From Prosapia bicincta (taxonomy: Eukaryota > Arthropoda > Insecta > Hemiptera > Cercopidae), in assembly GCA_036971475.1 (NCBI GenBank), contig JBAIZL010000244.1, positions 146,001 through 210,000 on the forward strand: a stretch of 64,000 nt of DNA, in the 5' to 3' direction. This document shows, in pieces, positions 1-11,209 of this stretch. The position numbers and the translations under genes are program-made. Positions within the stretch are counted from its first letter, which is position 1. The number at the start of each line of letters is the position of its first letter. The notes beneath the pieces were generated by a model, which saw only the letters and a program-made list of their open reading frames with translations, was not told where the DNA came from and did not search any database.

Positions 1-100
1 TAGAGTTGACTGTTCTAATTTTCACCGCTGTGAATCATTCTCACTAGCTAAGCTTCAGTTAACTTGAGAAATTAAAAATTACTTATATTTTAACAATTTT

Positions 101-1231
101 TTACCTATTATATAGAGCAAAGAAAATCGTGGAAACAATATTCACCAGAAACAGGATCAAGGACAGATTCACTTCAAACAAACCACAAGATATCACGCTT
201 TCCTCATGCATTAACTTACTATACGCTATGATTAACTGTTTTTGTAAACTCTCGTGCGTACACGACGTTAAAGCTTCCAGAAAATCTTGCCTCGTGTGCC
301 GTATTTCCGACTCCAGAAGTGTACAACTGAACAGTAATAAAACCATGGGAAGACTGTGAAGACAAACCATACATAAAAGTGCATTACCTCTGTTATTGTA
401 ATGGTACAAAACATAACTTAATAACAAACCTTCACTCACAAAGTAGGTTGTGAAACTAGCAATGTAGTAATCTACGGTAAAACGCAGAACGTGAAATAGT
501 TCGTTGTAAAGTTTTCGAATGTTTTTTAACATTTGTTTCTGTATTTCATGGTCTAACGTGAGAGCTGCACTGGAAGATTCTACTACAGGCAGTACACGCA
601 ATATGAAAATACCTGGTAAATCGTTCTGCAGAATTTCCTTTAGGTCTCGTAAACACTCTCTTGCCATTTGCATGCGACTACGGACAGCCAGGAGAAGAAA
701 GCTGAAGCCAGACAGCATTATCCAAATCATTCCCAATGAGTGCAGAAATGTCACATGCATTGCGTAGGTAACCACAGAGTTTTCAAAAAGTGACTGGACG
801 TCTAATACAATTGAGTATATAATCAGTGAAGTGGCGTTGATGGCAACAAGAAGGACTGCACAAGTTATGTGTTTCCTGTGATCAACGAACTGCGCAAGAC
901 TCTGTAACCTTCTGTCAACGCTAGTCAGACTCTCAAAGATGCAAAGGTAGAGTGGATACTGCTTGTATGCAACCAAAAGCGAATGCAAACCAGTGATTAC
1001 AAATGCACCTTTCACTGCAACTGCAAAACATTTTCCTATCAAATCGTCTATAGTAACCACATAGCTTAGGAGAACAACTGCACTTCTTAGACAAAGAGAG
1101 CACATCAGGAACAGTGTGTACATTGCGTACAGATTCACTTTAACCTTTTCCTTTAAAGAGACAATCGAAATGCCGTAAAAAACCGAGATTACCGAAATCG
1201 GAGAGTGACTCCATATTGCGTCTTTTAGCAT
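101..1231 (-). CDS. Insect gustatory receptor-like seven-transmembrane protein, 376 aa
   Basis: Single uninterrupted frame of 376 residues with seven to eight hydrophobic segments (about residues 11-30, 35-60, 70-90, 123-146, 157-186, 252-280, 283-307 and 350-373). This is the size and layout of insect gustatory receptors (7tm_7 family), ligand-gated cation channels in the dendrites of taste neurons. Family-like features are the loop segment with LYNELFHVLRFTVDYY near residues 240-255 and the C-terminal SCGLFEVNLSLILF followed by VSTIFFALYN. The usual final TYhhhhhQF motif is degenerate: only the T is kept, and Q is replaced by N. It is about half identical over its full length to the plus-strand gene at 15099-16244. 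The ATG at 1231 begins MLKDAIW, which aligns with MKDVTW of the paralogue. There is no intron in the frame. An X-box-like site lies 59 bp upstream of the ATG. Family membership is inferred from pattern, and the ligand is unknown. Confidence 0.8.
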   Translation of the reverse strand: MLKDAIWSHSPISVISVFYGISIVSLKEKVKVNLYAMYTLFLMCSLCLRSAVVLLSYVVTIDDLIGKCFAVAVKGAFVITGLHSLLVAYKQYPLYLCIFESLTSVDRRLQSLAQFVDHRKHITCAVLLVAINATSLIIYSIVLDVQSLFENSVVTYAMHVTFLHSLGMIWIMLSGFSFLLLAVRSRMQMARECLRDLKEILQNDLPGIFILRVLPVVESSSAALTLDHEIQKQMLKNIRKLYNELFHVLRFTVDYYIASFTTYFVSEGLLLSYVLYHYNNRGNALLCMVCLHSLPMVLLLFSCTLLESEIRHTRQDFLEALTSCTHESLQKQLIIAYSKLMHEESVISCGLFEVNLSLILFLVNIVSTIFFALYNR

Positions 1232-1290
1232 TGTGCATCCAAATATTTTTAATAAACGGAGGAGTTGTAGTAACGGTTTGTTGCGACACC

Positions 1291-1304
1291 GTTTCCAGGG
1301 AGAC
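1291..1304 (-). promoter_or_regulatory. RFX X-box-like site upstream of the minus-strand receptor
   Basis: The minus strand reads GTCTCCCTGGAAAC, an imperfect inverted repeat. It fits the X-box pattern GTNNYY-NN-RRNNAC bound by RFX factors, with CT instead of AT in the centre. It ends 59 bp before the start codon, almost the same spacing as the site at 15023-15036 (62 bp). Assignment as an RFX site is inference from sequence and conserved position. Confidence 0.5.
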
Positions 1305-1731
1305 GGCTTACTTGTTTGTCAACTCTTTAATTTTGCAAATTGATTTGTTAGGGAACTTAAGTGGGGGGTTTAATTTAAGCACGACTAATGATATTTCTAT
1401 ATTTATACGATACCACAACCTCCCAAATCGATATAAATTCAATATAGAATCTATTAATTATTATTAAAAACTAGATTCCGTTTACTAATTGCTGTTAGAT
1501 TTTTATTCCAATTGAAGGTTGGCTCAGGTTCTTTGTAAGGTCAGAGCAGCGGTGTGGTAATTGGTCCCTTCCAGGCCCAATGCAGGACAAGGGCTTGGTA
1601 TTTTTCTGTATAACAAATTAACATTATTTGACAGCTGAACTATAGATCTCCAATTCAGACCACCGACTTACCATAGTGTTTGTATATATATATATGTAGA
1701 ATATCAAATATGTTTTCCTGTTAGAATTATT
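1305..1731. other. Intergenic, no gene recognised
   Basis: AT-rich with a moderately GC-richer patch at about 1515-1625 and a short TA run at 1683-1696. No protein-like frame or RNA gene seen. Confidence 0.5.
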
Positions 1732-1992
1732 TTTAAGATTAAATAATATACACTAATTACAGGAATAATTTATTGAATAATACACTCAAAGTTTTTCGTT
1801 GGTTGACATTACCAACATCCTCAGGATTTACAATACTAAGAATGACAAAAGAACTGTCTAACAAATATGAAGTTCCTCAACTGTAACCTAAGTATTGCAA
1901 TTCCTGAGGATGTTGGTAATGTCAACCATCGAAAAGCTTTGAGTGTATTATTCAATAAATTATTCCTGTAATTAGTGTATATTATTTAATCT

Positions 1993-1996
<4 letters not shown>
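1732..1996. repeat. Foldback (inverted) repeat of 265 bp
   Basis: Two arms of about 107 bp (1732-1838 and 1890-1996) are near-perfect reverse complements with a loop of about 51 bp. Each arm carries a hammerhead-like core: CTGAGGA, a 5-bp stem GTTGG/CCAAC (best kept in the left arm read on the minus strand), then GAAA. The right arm runs into a TA microsatellite. No coding capacity. It could be a MITE or an inverted pair of retroelement terminal repeats. Confidence 0.75.
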
Positions 1997-2033
<37 letters not shown>

Positions 2034-2046
2034 TTATTTATTTATA
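1995..2046. repeat. TA microsatellite followed by TTTA repeats
   Basis: About 17 TA units followed by four or five TTTA units, directly abutting the right arm of the foldback repeat. Confidence 0.9.
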
Positions 2047-2049
2047 TGT

Positions 2050-2255
2050 AAGGGGAAATTAAAATTTGCCAGAGCCTTCAAGGAGGTTGGACTTCTACCT
2101 GTTGGTCCGCGGAAGGTATTTTATTTCCTTTCAACCACCAGTGGTGACCACTGAAGGGTTCCCCTATCCGCCACCTGGGGACGCGCTCTCTAGGAGTTAC
2201 AGGCTCCCCCGAGAGCTCCTCAATCTTGCCACCATATAGTTCACCAACAAACTAC
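2050..2255 (-). repeat. Dispersed repeat, copy 1 (second copy near 50.1 kb)
   Basis: GC-richer than its surroundings. Read on the minus strand it shares an ordered series of blocks with 50036-50195: a block around TAGGGGAA, then AAATAAAATA, an ACAGG block, and a CTCC..GGC block. No coding potential is evident. Its orientation is opposite to the retrotransposon fragment that follows. Confidence 0.5.
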
Positions 2256-2258
2256 GCT

Positions 2259-3310
2259 GTCACAAGGAAGATCATATCTCCACCAGAGTATTTATTGAAT
2301 GGAAAGATATGGAAAGTCTTAAAAGATCTTCAACGCTCCAACTTAATAGAGCTATTAGGAGACAAATAAAGCTGGAGCATTCCACGTTGGACTCTATGCA
2401 GGAACCTCTTTTACCCAGAGGGAAATGAAAATAATCTTCTACATCCAACCTCGAAGAAGGAAGGCCCACAGATTCTTAGACAAGGAGGTCTTGAAACGAT
2501 CGAGAGGCTCTCTCAGGGGAACTTAGCCCTATACGGACGGCTCATCTGACAGATCTCTCAATAAGGGAGGTGCTGGTGTTCTTTTCCTTCTTCCAAATGG
2601 AGACAAATATAAGCATAAAATCAACACAGGGTTGATCGCTTCAAACTTTACCAGTGAACTTCTTGCAATTAAGGAGGTACTTACCTTGTATCTGTCCAGT
2701 CCGGAATTTCTGTCGACGGAAGGATTACTTATCTTTTCTGACTCAAAAGCTGCCTTAGCAGCAATCAAAAATGGAGAAACAGACATCACCTCTGCCATAA
2801 ACATCCTACTGGAAAGTTTGCACTGCAATGGGAAATCCTGCTTGCTGAAATGGATACCTGCACATGTGGGAAACGGGTGTGCGGATGCGTTGGCAAAAGA
2901 AGGCAGAAACTCTGACTAATATTGCCCTACTATAACGCTTGCAGACGCAAATGCAGTTGCAAAGTACAGACTTCTACCCCATTCCTTCAGAAAACCCCTT
3001 ATTGTCGATTTTGATGGTCCCAGAATCCTTACGTCAACAATTGCAAGAATTAGGACAAACCATTTTAAAGGAATGAAGATTCTTCCAGACAAAACCAGAA
3101 CATATATCTCCTGTAAGAACTGTTCCGATGCCCATCTACCACCAGACCACATTCTCGAATGCCCAGCCCTTGTTCCACATATCTTGCTACTTGGGAATGG
3201 TGCCACTGGTTTCGGAACTCCAAGAGGTCCTCTACAGTGTTGATGCCTTGAGGCTGGCGGACGCAGCTTTGAAGACCCACGATGCCATCTAAAAACATGG
3301 ACACGAAAAA
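2259..3310 (+). pseudogene. Non-LTR retrotransposon 3' remnant: RNase H domain and zinc-knuckle tail
   Basis: The segment 2530-2919 translates to a type I RNase H domain with all catalytic landmarks: YTDGS (first D), SNFTSE (E), FSDSKAAL (second D) and WIPAHVGNGCADALAKE (H and last D). A stop at 2917-2919 interrupts the frame. The same frame then continues to about 3240 with CKNCSDAHLPPDHILEC, a C-x2-C-x8-H-x3-C zinc knuckle typical of non-LTR element C-termini. A +1 shift near 3240 restores a last segment VDALRLADAALKTHDAI ending at a stop near 3292, followed by an A-run at 3306-3315. Upstream (2263-2529), linker-like sequence is readable across at least two more frame changes. Order and domains identify a retrotransposon with RNase H after the reverse transcriptase; the RT itself is missing. 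The copy is dead. Confidence 0.85.
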
Positions 3311-5164
3311 AAAATATGTGCGTGTGTGTGTGGAAACTAACAGACGTATTTCAGCTATAGTTGAATGACACAATCTTAGAACTTGAAACATCCAGAGAAC
3401 CGCTCTGCACAAGCACCACAGCTATACAGGTCATATCATTGATTTCCAGCCTTGCCGACTGATTGCTCAAGTGGAGAGTTAAAGGACTAGAGTTATCAAT
3501 GAAGCTTTTATAATGTTAACAACCGACGTGATACTTTGAGGTTATCCGCGTTATGAGAATGCACCAAAGATAGATTTGTGTCGCTGATTGGTGAACAAAC
3601 GGAAAGGAATATGAGTAAATGTTTAGGAACGGTGTGTGGGATTGACGTCAATGGGCCGTTAATACATATAGGAGAGAAGTTGTTTTCAATCTTCATTCGC
3701 ACTTCAACTCGTTACGTCTATCTAGTGACGAAACTGTTATGTCTTGACAACCTCCTACTAGGGGGTTTCATACTAAGCAATTGTATTAGTACTGAATAGG
3801 TCTTTATCCATAATCACTATTTTAAAATTTATAGCGAAATAAAAATAATAAATTACATTTAAGCGTGTATCTGATCTAATTACGGAATTAATACAGTATT
3901 GTATATGAAATACTGCTGAAGAAAAAAGTGGGAAAAGGCAGAAACAAGACTGAATGAGGGAGTTGGAAAAAGTTTTAATGAGTTAAGTAACGACTTCAAT
4001 CAACGCGACTTTCTGGAAAACCTGTGGTGGTTGATAAAACTTATCTTCACCTCATGTTTCGACGATAAACTTATATAATTGGAGAGTAATTTTTTTATTA
4101 CCAATATTTTATGAATTCTTGACTCCGGAAGCTTAAGTACTGACTTTTGATAAAACCAAGGATCCCTCGTTTTATAGAGTGTGTATAAGCATATGCATGG
4201 ATGTAAAACAATTATTGTAAGACAAATGCAATATTTAACGTTAACATATAGAAGATATATGTACATTTAGTTTTTCAAATACTCTTTCTTTTAATTTAAA
4301 AGTTTTAAGTAAATTTTTATTGTTTGTTTGAGTCATAAAAACTCCTCAGCGAGAGCAAGCATCTTAGGCATGAAAAAGTTGGTAAAGAGAAGATGATTGG
4401 ATGAGAAACTGATCGTGTCAGCAATTGAGCAAGAAATGATTTTAAAGAGGAAAACAATCATAACAAACGTTTACTTTTATTGGACGTTTCATCAAATAAC
4501 TGTTCTTCCGTGTCCATTGAAATCCTTGGGTATTATTAACCGTTAATGTTATGAGGTGCGTATCTATACAAAAGAAAGTCGCAAATTAGTAGTTTAGAGA
4601 CGAACTAAAATAAGTTAAAGAAATACCTTCCAAATCTCCATAGCAGATATTTATTGTTTCTAAACAATCTATTCATTTCCTATATTTTCGATGATATTGT
4701 CCATGATAACCAAGATAGGTATTTCGGGAAGAAACGTTTTTAGTGTTAGATGTCTGCATAAATTATTAGGGATTATTATTAAATACAAACTTATAGAAAA
4801 AATTAGGTGCAGAGTGATAATATTACAATCATAAAGTTTAGTAAAATTAGACCTGATTGTCATAATTGAGATGGATTTATTAACAATGCTTTGAAATAGT
4901 TCAAAATGAAATAGAAAATATTTGATCGGTCTCAGATGGTTGTGACACTTTCTAGAAGATTTTGGAAATTTTTCTTCTAGCAGTTATGCTCCACTGTTGA
5001 TGATTTCGAGTGCAATTAAGTCACCCCAAGTGAACTTGTAAATGTCAGTTTCCTTCCATTTGTAAAATTGTGAGTAACTGTTTATTGTTTATCAAAATCA
5101 CGTGATTCTCATCATAAGAATAATGACCACAGGGACAACCGAGATGGTATTGCAAGGAATCCGC
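3311..5164. other. AT-rich intergenic sequence, no gene recognised
   Basis: Short GT run at 3317-3332. Otherwise only short chance reading frames and no recognisable domain. The last 60 bases before the satellite carry an open frame starting at ATG 5123 that runs into the first satellite unit. Confidence 0.5.
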
Positions 5165-8100
5165 CACAATCAAAGGATGATCCACCTACTGAACGAAGAG
5201 CAACAGATATGCGTATTAATCAGTCTCGGTCTATATCTGTATTCCCCCCAAAACCAGGCCGTGATACAAACTAATTATCTGATTGTACAGTTTATAGTCT
5301 GGCTCAGTACAATCAAAGGATGATCCACCTACTGAATGAAGAGCAACAGATATGCGTATTAATCAGTCTTGGTCTATATCTGTATTCCCCCCAAAACCAG
5401 GCCGTGATACAAACTAATTATCTGATTGTACAGTTTATAGTCTGGCTCAGTACAATCAAAGGATGATCCACCTACTGAATGAAGAGCAACGGATAAGCGT
5501 ATTAATCAGTCTTGGTCTATATCTGTATTCCCCCCAAAACCAGACCGTGATACAAACTAATTATCTGATTGTACAGTTTATAGTCTGGCTTAGTACAATC
5601 AAAGGATGATCCACCTACTGAATGAAGAGCAACGGATAAGCGTATTAATCAGTCTTGGTCTATATCTGTATTCCCCCCAAAACCAGGCCGTGATACAAAC
5701 TAATTATCTGATTGTACAGTTTATAGTCTGGCTTAGTACAATCAAAGGATGATCCACCTACTGAATGAAGAGCAACGGATAAGCGTATTAATCAGTCTTG
5801 GTCTATATCTGTATTCCCCCCAAAACCAGACCGTGATACAAACTAATTATCTGATTGTACAGTTTATAGTCTGGCTTAGTACAATCAAAGGATGATCCAC
5901 CTACTGAATGAAGAGCAACAGATATGCGTAATAATCAGTCTTGGTCTATATCTGTATTCCCCCCAAAACCAGACCGTGATACAAACTAATTATCTGATTG
6001 TACAGTTTATAGTCTGGCTTAGTACAATCAAAGGATGATCCACCTACTGAATGAAGAGCAACAGATATGCGTAATAATCAGTCTTGGTCTATATCTGTAT
6101 TCCCCCCAAAACCAGACCGTGATACAAACTAATTATCTGATTGTACAGTTTATAGTCTGGCTTAGTACAATCAAAGGATGATCCACCTACTGAATGAAGA
6201 GCAACAGATAAGCGTAATAATCAGTCTTGGTCTATATCTGTATTCCCCCCAAAACCAGACCGTGATACAAACTAATTATCTGATTGTACAGTTTATAGTC
6301 TGGCTTAGTACAATCAAAGGATGATCCACCTACTGAATGAAGAGCAACAGATATGCGTAATAATCAGTCTTGGTCTATATCTGTATTCCCCCCAAAACCA
6401 GACCGTGATACAAACTAATTATCTGATTGTACAGTTTATAGTCTGGCTTAGTACAATCAAAGGATGATCCACCTACTGAATGAAGAGCAACAGATAAGCG
6501 TAATAATCAGTCTTGGTCTATATCTGTATCCCCCCCAAAACCAGACCGTGATACAAACTAATTATCTGATTGTACAGTTTATAGTCTGGCTTAGTACAAT
6601 CAAAGGATGATCCACCTACTGAATGAAGAGCAACAGATATGCGTAATAATCAGTCTTGGTCTATATCTGTATTCCCCCCAAAACCAGACCGTGATACAAA
6701 CTAATTATCTGATTGTACAGTTTATAGTCTGGCTTAGTACAATCAAAGGATGATCCACCTACTGAATGAAGAGCAACAGATATGCGTAATAATCAGTCTT
6801 GGTCTATATCTGTATTCCCCCCAAAACCAGACCGTGATACAAACTAATTATCTGATTGTACAGTTTATAGTCTGGCTTAGTACAATCAAAGGATGATCCA
6901 CCTACTGAATGAAGAGCAACAGATATGCGTAATAATCAGTCTTGGTCTATATCTGTATTCCCCCCAAAACCAGACCGTGATACAAACTAATTATCTGATT
7001 GTACAGTTTATAGTCTGGCTTAGTACAATCAAAGGATGATCCACCTACTGAATGAAGAGCAACAGATATGCGTAATAATCAGTCTTGGTCTATATCTGTA
7101 TTCCCCCCAAAACCAGGCCGTGATACAAACTAATTATCTGATTGTACAGTTTATAGTCTGGCTCAGTACAATCAAAGGATGATCCACCTACTGAATGAAG
7201 AGCAACAGATATGCGTAATAATCAGTCTTGGTCTATATCTGTATTCCCCCCAAAACCAGACCGTGATACAAACTAATTATCTGATTGTACAGTTTATAGT
7301 CTGGCTCAGTACAATCAAAGGATGATCCACCTACTGAATGAAGAGCAACAGATATGCGTAATAATCAGTCTTGGTCTATATCTGTATTCCCCCCAAAACC
7401 AGACCGTGATACAAACTAATTATCTGATTGTACAGTTTATAGTCTGGCTTAGTACAATCAAAGGATGATCCACCTACTGAATGAAGAGCAACAGATATGC
7501 GTAATAATCAGTCTTGGTCTATATCTGTATTCCCCCCAAAACCAGACCGTGATACAAACTAATTATCTGATTGTACAGTTTATAGTCTGGCTTAGTACAA
7601 TCAAAGGATGATCCACCTACTGAATGAAGAGCAACAGATATGCGTAATAATCAGTCTTGGTCTATATCTGTATTCCCCCCAAAACCAGACCGTGATACAA
7701 ACTAATTATCTGATTGTACAGTTTATAGTCTGGCTTAGTACAATCAAAGGATGATCCACCTACTGAATGAAGAGCAACAGATATGCGTAATAATCAGTCT
7801 TGGTCTATATCTGTATTCCCCCCAAAACCAGACCGTGATACAAACTAATTATCTGATTGTACAGTTTATAGTCTGGCTTAGTACAATCAAAGGATGATCC
7901 ACCTACTGAATGAAGAGCAACAGATATGCGTATTAATCAGTCTTGGTCTATATCTGTATTCCCCCCAAAACCAGGCCGTGATACAAACTAATTATCTGAT
8001 TGTACAGTTTATAGTCTGGCTCAGTACAATCAAAGGATGATCCACCTACTGAATGAAGAGCAACGGATAAGCGTATTAATCAGTCTTGGTCTATATCTGT

Positions 8101-10894
8101 ATTCCCCCCAAAACCAGACCGTGATACAAACTAATTATCTGATTGTACAGTTTATAGTCTGGCTTAGTACAATCAAAGGATGATCCACCTACTGAATGAA
8201 GAGCAACGGATAAGCGTATTAATCAGTCTTGGTCTATATCTGTATTCCCCCCAAAACCAGGCCGTGATACAAACTAATTATCTGATTGTACAGTTTATAG
8301 TCTGGCTTAGTACAATCAAAGGATGATCCACCTACTGAATGAAGAGCAACGGATAAGCGTATTAATCAGTCTTGGTCTATATCTGTATTCCCCCCAAAAC
8401 CAGACCGTGATACAAACTAATTATCTGATTGTACAGTTTATAGTCTGGCTTAGTACAATCAAAGGATGATCCACCTACTGAATGAAGAGCAACAGATATG
8501 CGTAATAATCAGTCTTGGTCTATATCTGTATTCCCCCCAAAACCAGACCGTGATACAAACTAATTATCTGATTGTACAGTTTATAGTCTGGCTTAGTACA
8601 ATCAAAGGATGATCCACCTACTGAATGAAGAGCAACAGATATGCGTAATAATCAGTCTTGGTCTATATCTGTATTCCCCCCAAAACCAGACCGTGATACA
8701 AACTAATTATCTGATTGTACAGTTTATAGTCTGGCTTAGTACAATCAAAGGATGATCCACCTACTGAATGAAGAGCAACAGATAAGCGTAATAATCAGTC
8801 TTGGTCTATATCTGTATTCCCCCCAAAACCAGACCGTGATACAAACTAATTATCTGATTGTACAGTTTATAGTCTGGCTTAGTACAATCAAAGGATGATC
8901 CACCTACTGAATGAAGAGCAACAGATATGCGTAATAATCAGTCTTGGTCTATATCTGTATTCCCCCCAAAACCAGACCGTGATACAAACTAATTATCTGA
9001 TTGTACAGTTTATAGTCTGGCTTAGTACAATCAAAGGATGATCCACCTACTGAATGAAGAGCAACAGATAAGCGTAATAATCAGTCTTGGTCTATATCTG
9101 TATCCCCCCCAAAACCAGACCGTGATACAAACTAATTATCTGATTGTACAGTTTATAGTCTGGCTTAGTACAATCAAAGGATGATCCACCTACTGAATGA
9201 AGAGCAACAGATATGCGTAATAATCAGTCTTGGTCTATATCTGTATTCCCCCCAAAACCAGACCGTGATACAAACTAATTATCTGATTGTACAGTTTATA
9301 GTCTGGCTTAGTACAATCAAAGGATGATCCACCTACTGAATGAAGAGCAACAGATATGCGTAATAATCAGTCTTGGTCTATATCTGTATTCCCCCCAAAA
9401 CCAGACCGTGATACAAACTAATTATCTGATTGTACAGTTTATAGTCTGGCTTAGTACAATCAAAGGATGATCCACCTACTGAATGAAGAGCAACAGATAT
9501 GCGTAATAATCAGTCTTGGTCTATATCTGTATTCCCCCCAAAACCAGACCGTGATACAAACTAATTATCTGATTGTACAGTTTATAGTCTGGCTTAGTAC
9601 AATCAAAGGATGATCCACCTACTGAATGAAGAGCAACAGATATGCGTAATAATCAGTCTTGGTCTATATCTGTATTCCCCCCAAAACCAGGCCGTGATAC
9701 AAACTAATTATCTGATTGTACAGTTTATAGTCTGGCTCAGTACAATCAAAGGATGATCCACCTACTGAATGAAGAGCAACAGATATGCGTAATAATCAGT
9801 CTTGGTCTATATCTGTATTCCCCCCAAAACCAGACCGTGATACAAACTAATTATCTGATTGTACAGTTTATAGTCTGGCTCAGTACAATCAAAGGATGAT
9901 CCACCTACTGAATGAAGAGCAACAGATATGCGTAATAATCAGTCTTGGTCTATATCTGTATTCCCCCCAAAACCAGACCGTGATACAAACTAATTATCTG
10001 ATTGTACAGTTTATAGTCTGGCTTAGTACAATCAAAGGATGATCCACCTACTGAATGAAGAGCAACAGATATGCGTAATAATCAGTCTTGGTCTATATCT
10101 GTATTCCCCCCAAAACCAGACCGTGATACAAACTAATTATCTGATTGTACAGTTTATAGTCTGGCTTAGTACAATCAAAGGATGATCCACCTACTGAATG
10201 AAGAGCAACAGATATGCGTAATAATCAGTCTTGGTCTATATCTGTATTCCCCCCAAAACCAGACCGTGATACAAACTAATTATCTGATTGTACAGTTTAT
10301 AGTCTGGCTTAGTACAATCAAAGGATGATCCACCTACTGAATGAAGAGCAACAGATATGCGTAATAATCAGTCTTGGTCTATATCTGTATTCCCCCCAAA
10401 ACCAGACCGTGATACAAACTAATTATCTGATTGTACAGTTTATAGTCTGGCTTAGTACAATCAAAGGATGATCCACCTACTGAATGAAGAGCAACAGATA
10501 TGCGTAATAATCAGTCTTGGTCTATATCTGTATTCCCCCCAAAACCAGACCGTGATACAAACTAATTATCTGATTGTACAGTTTATAGTCTGGCTTAGTA
10601 CAATCAAAGGATGATCCACCTACTGAATGAAGAGCAACAGATATGCGTAATAATCAGTCTTGGTCTATATCTGTATTCCCCCCAAAACCAGACCGTGATA
10701 CAAACTAATTATCTGATTGTACAGTTTATAGTCTGGCTCAGTACAATCAAAGGATGATCCACCTACTGAATGAAGAGCAACAGATAGGCGTATTAATCAG
10801 TCTTGGTCTATATCTGTATTCCCCCCAAAACCAGACCGTGATACAAACTAATTATCTGATTGTACAGTTTATAGTCTGGCTTAGTACAATCAAA
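5165..10894 (+). repeat. Satellite array, 143-bp unit, 40 copies
   Basis: Head-to-tail units of exactly 143 bp. The marker CAAAGG recurs at 5171, 5314, 5457 and so on to 10748, with the array ending at 10891-10894, giving 40 units with no indels. Units differ by a few point changes (CAGGCCG/CAGACCG, GGCTCAG/GGCTTAG, GATATGCG/GATAAGCG, one T-to-C within the C-run). Diagnostic variants repeat with an offset of 2574 bp, which is 18 units, so most of the array is two near-identical 18-unit blocks. Every unit has a 9-bp inverted repeat TGATTGTAC/GTACAATCA around an 18-nt loop. The unit length is close to one nucleosome. Confidence 0.97.
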
Positions 10895-11209
10895 TCTACT
10901 TCACTCAGGAGATTCCTGAGAATTTATCGCTCTGCACAAAGCAATATTATCAACAACAAAAACACAAGAAATACAACCAACCTGTTCAACTTTAGAAGTG
11001 GAGTTCACGGACTACTTGGAATCTCTAAGTACCCCAGAGTTTAATTGTATTAGGCTAGTAGATATACATTCAACCAGAGAGCCCAAGTGATGTCTAGAAA
11101 CCGATTTTATCTGTTGCCAATAAATTTGTACTGTGTAAATAATCATGTAACGCCAGAAACTCGTTATAAAGTGAATAGGTTATGGAAAGTACAACATTTG
11201 TAAGTGATG
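10895..11209 (+). other. Single-copy spacer between the two satellites, with protein-like short frames
   Basis: The frame open through the last 143-bp unit continues to a stop at 11042-11044. A second frame (about 10913-11080) gives a protein-like segment ending LEVEFTDYLESLSTPEF...STREPK. An AATAAA lies near 11119. This could be the tail of a broken coding sequence from which the satellite grew. No family recognised. Confidence 0.3.

Noticed and set aside
129..767. Plus-strand frames at 129-359 and 519-767
   Set aside because: Antisense shadows of the minus-strand receptor gene.
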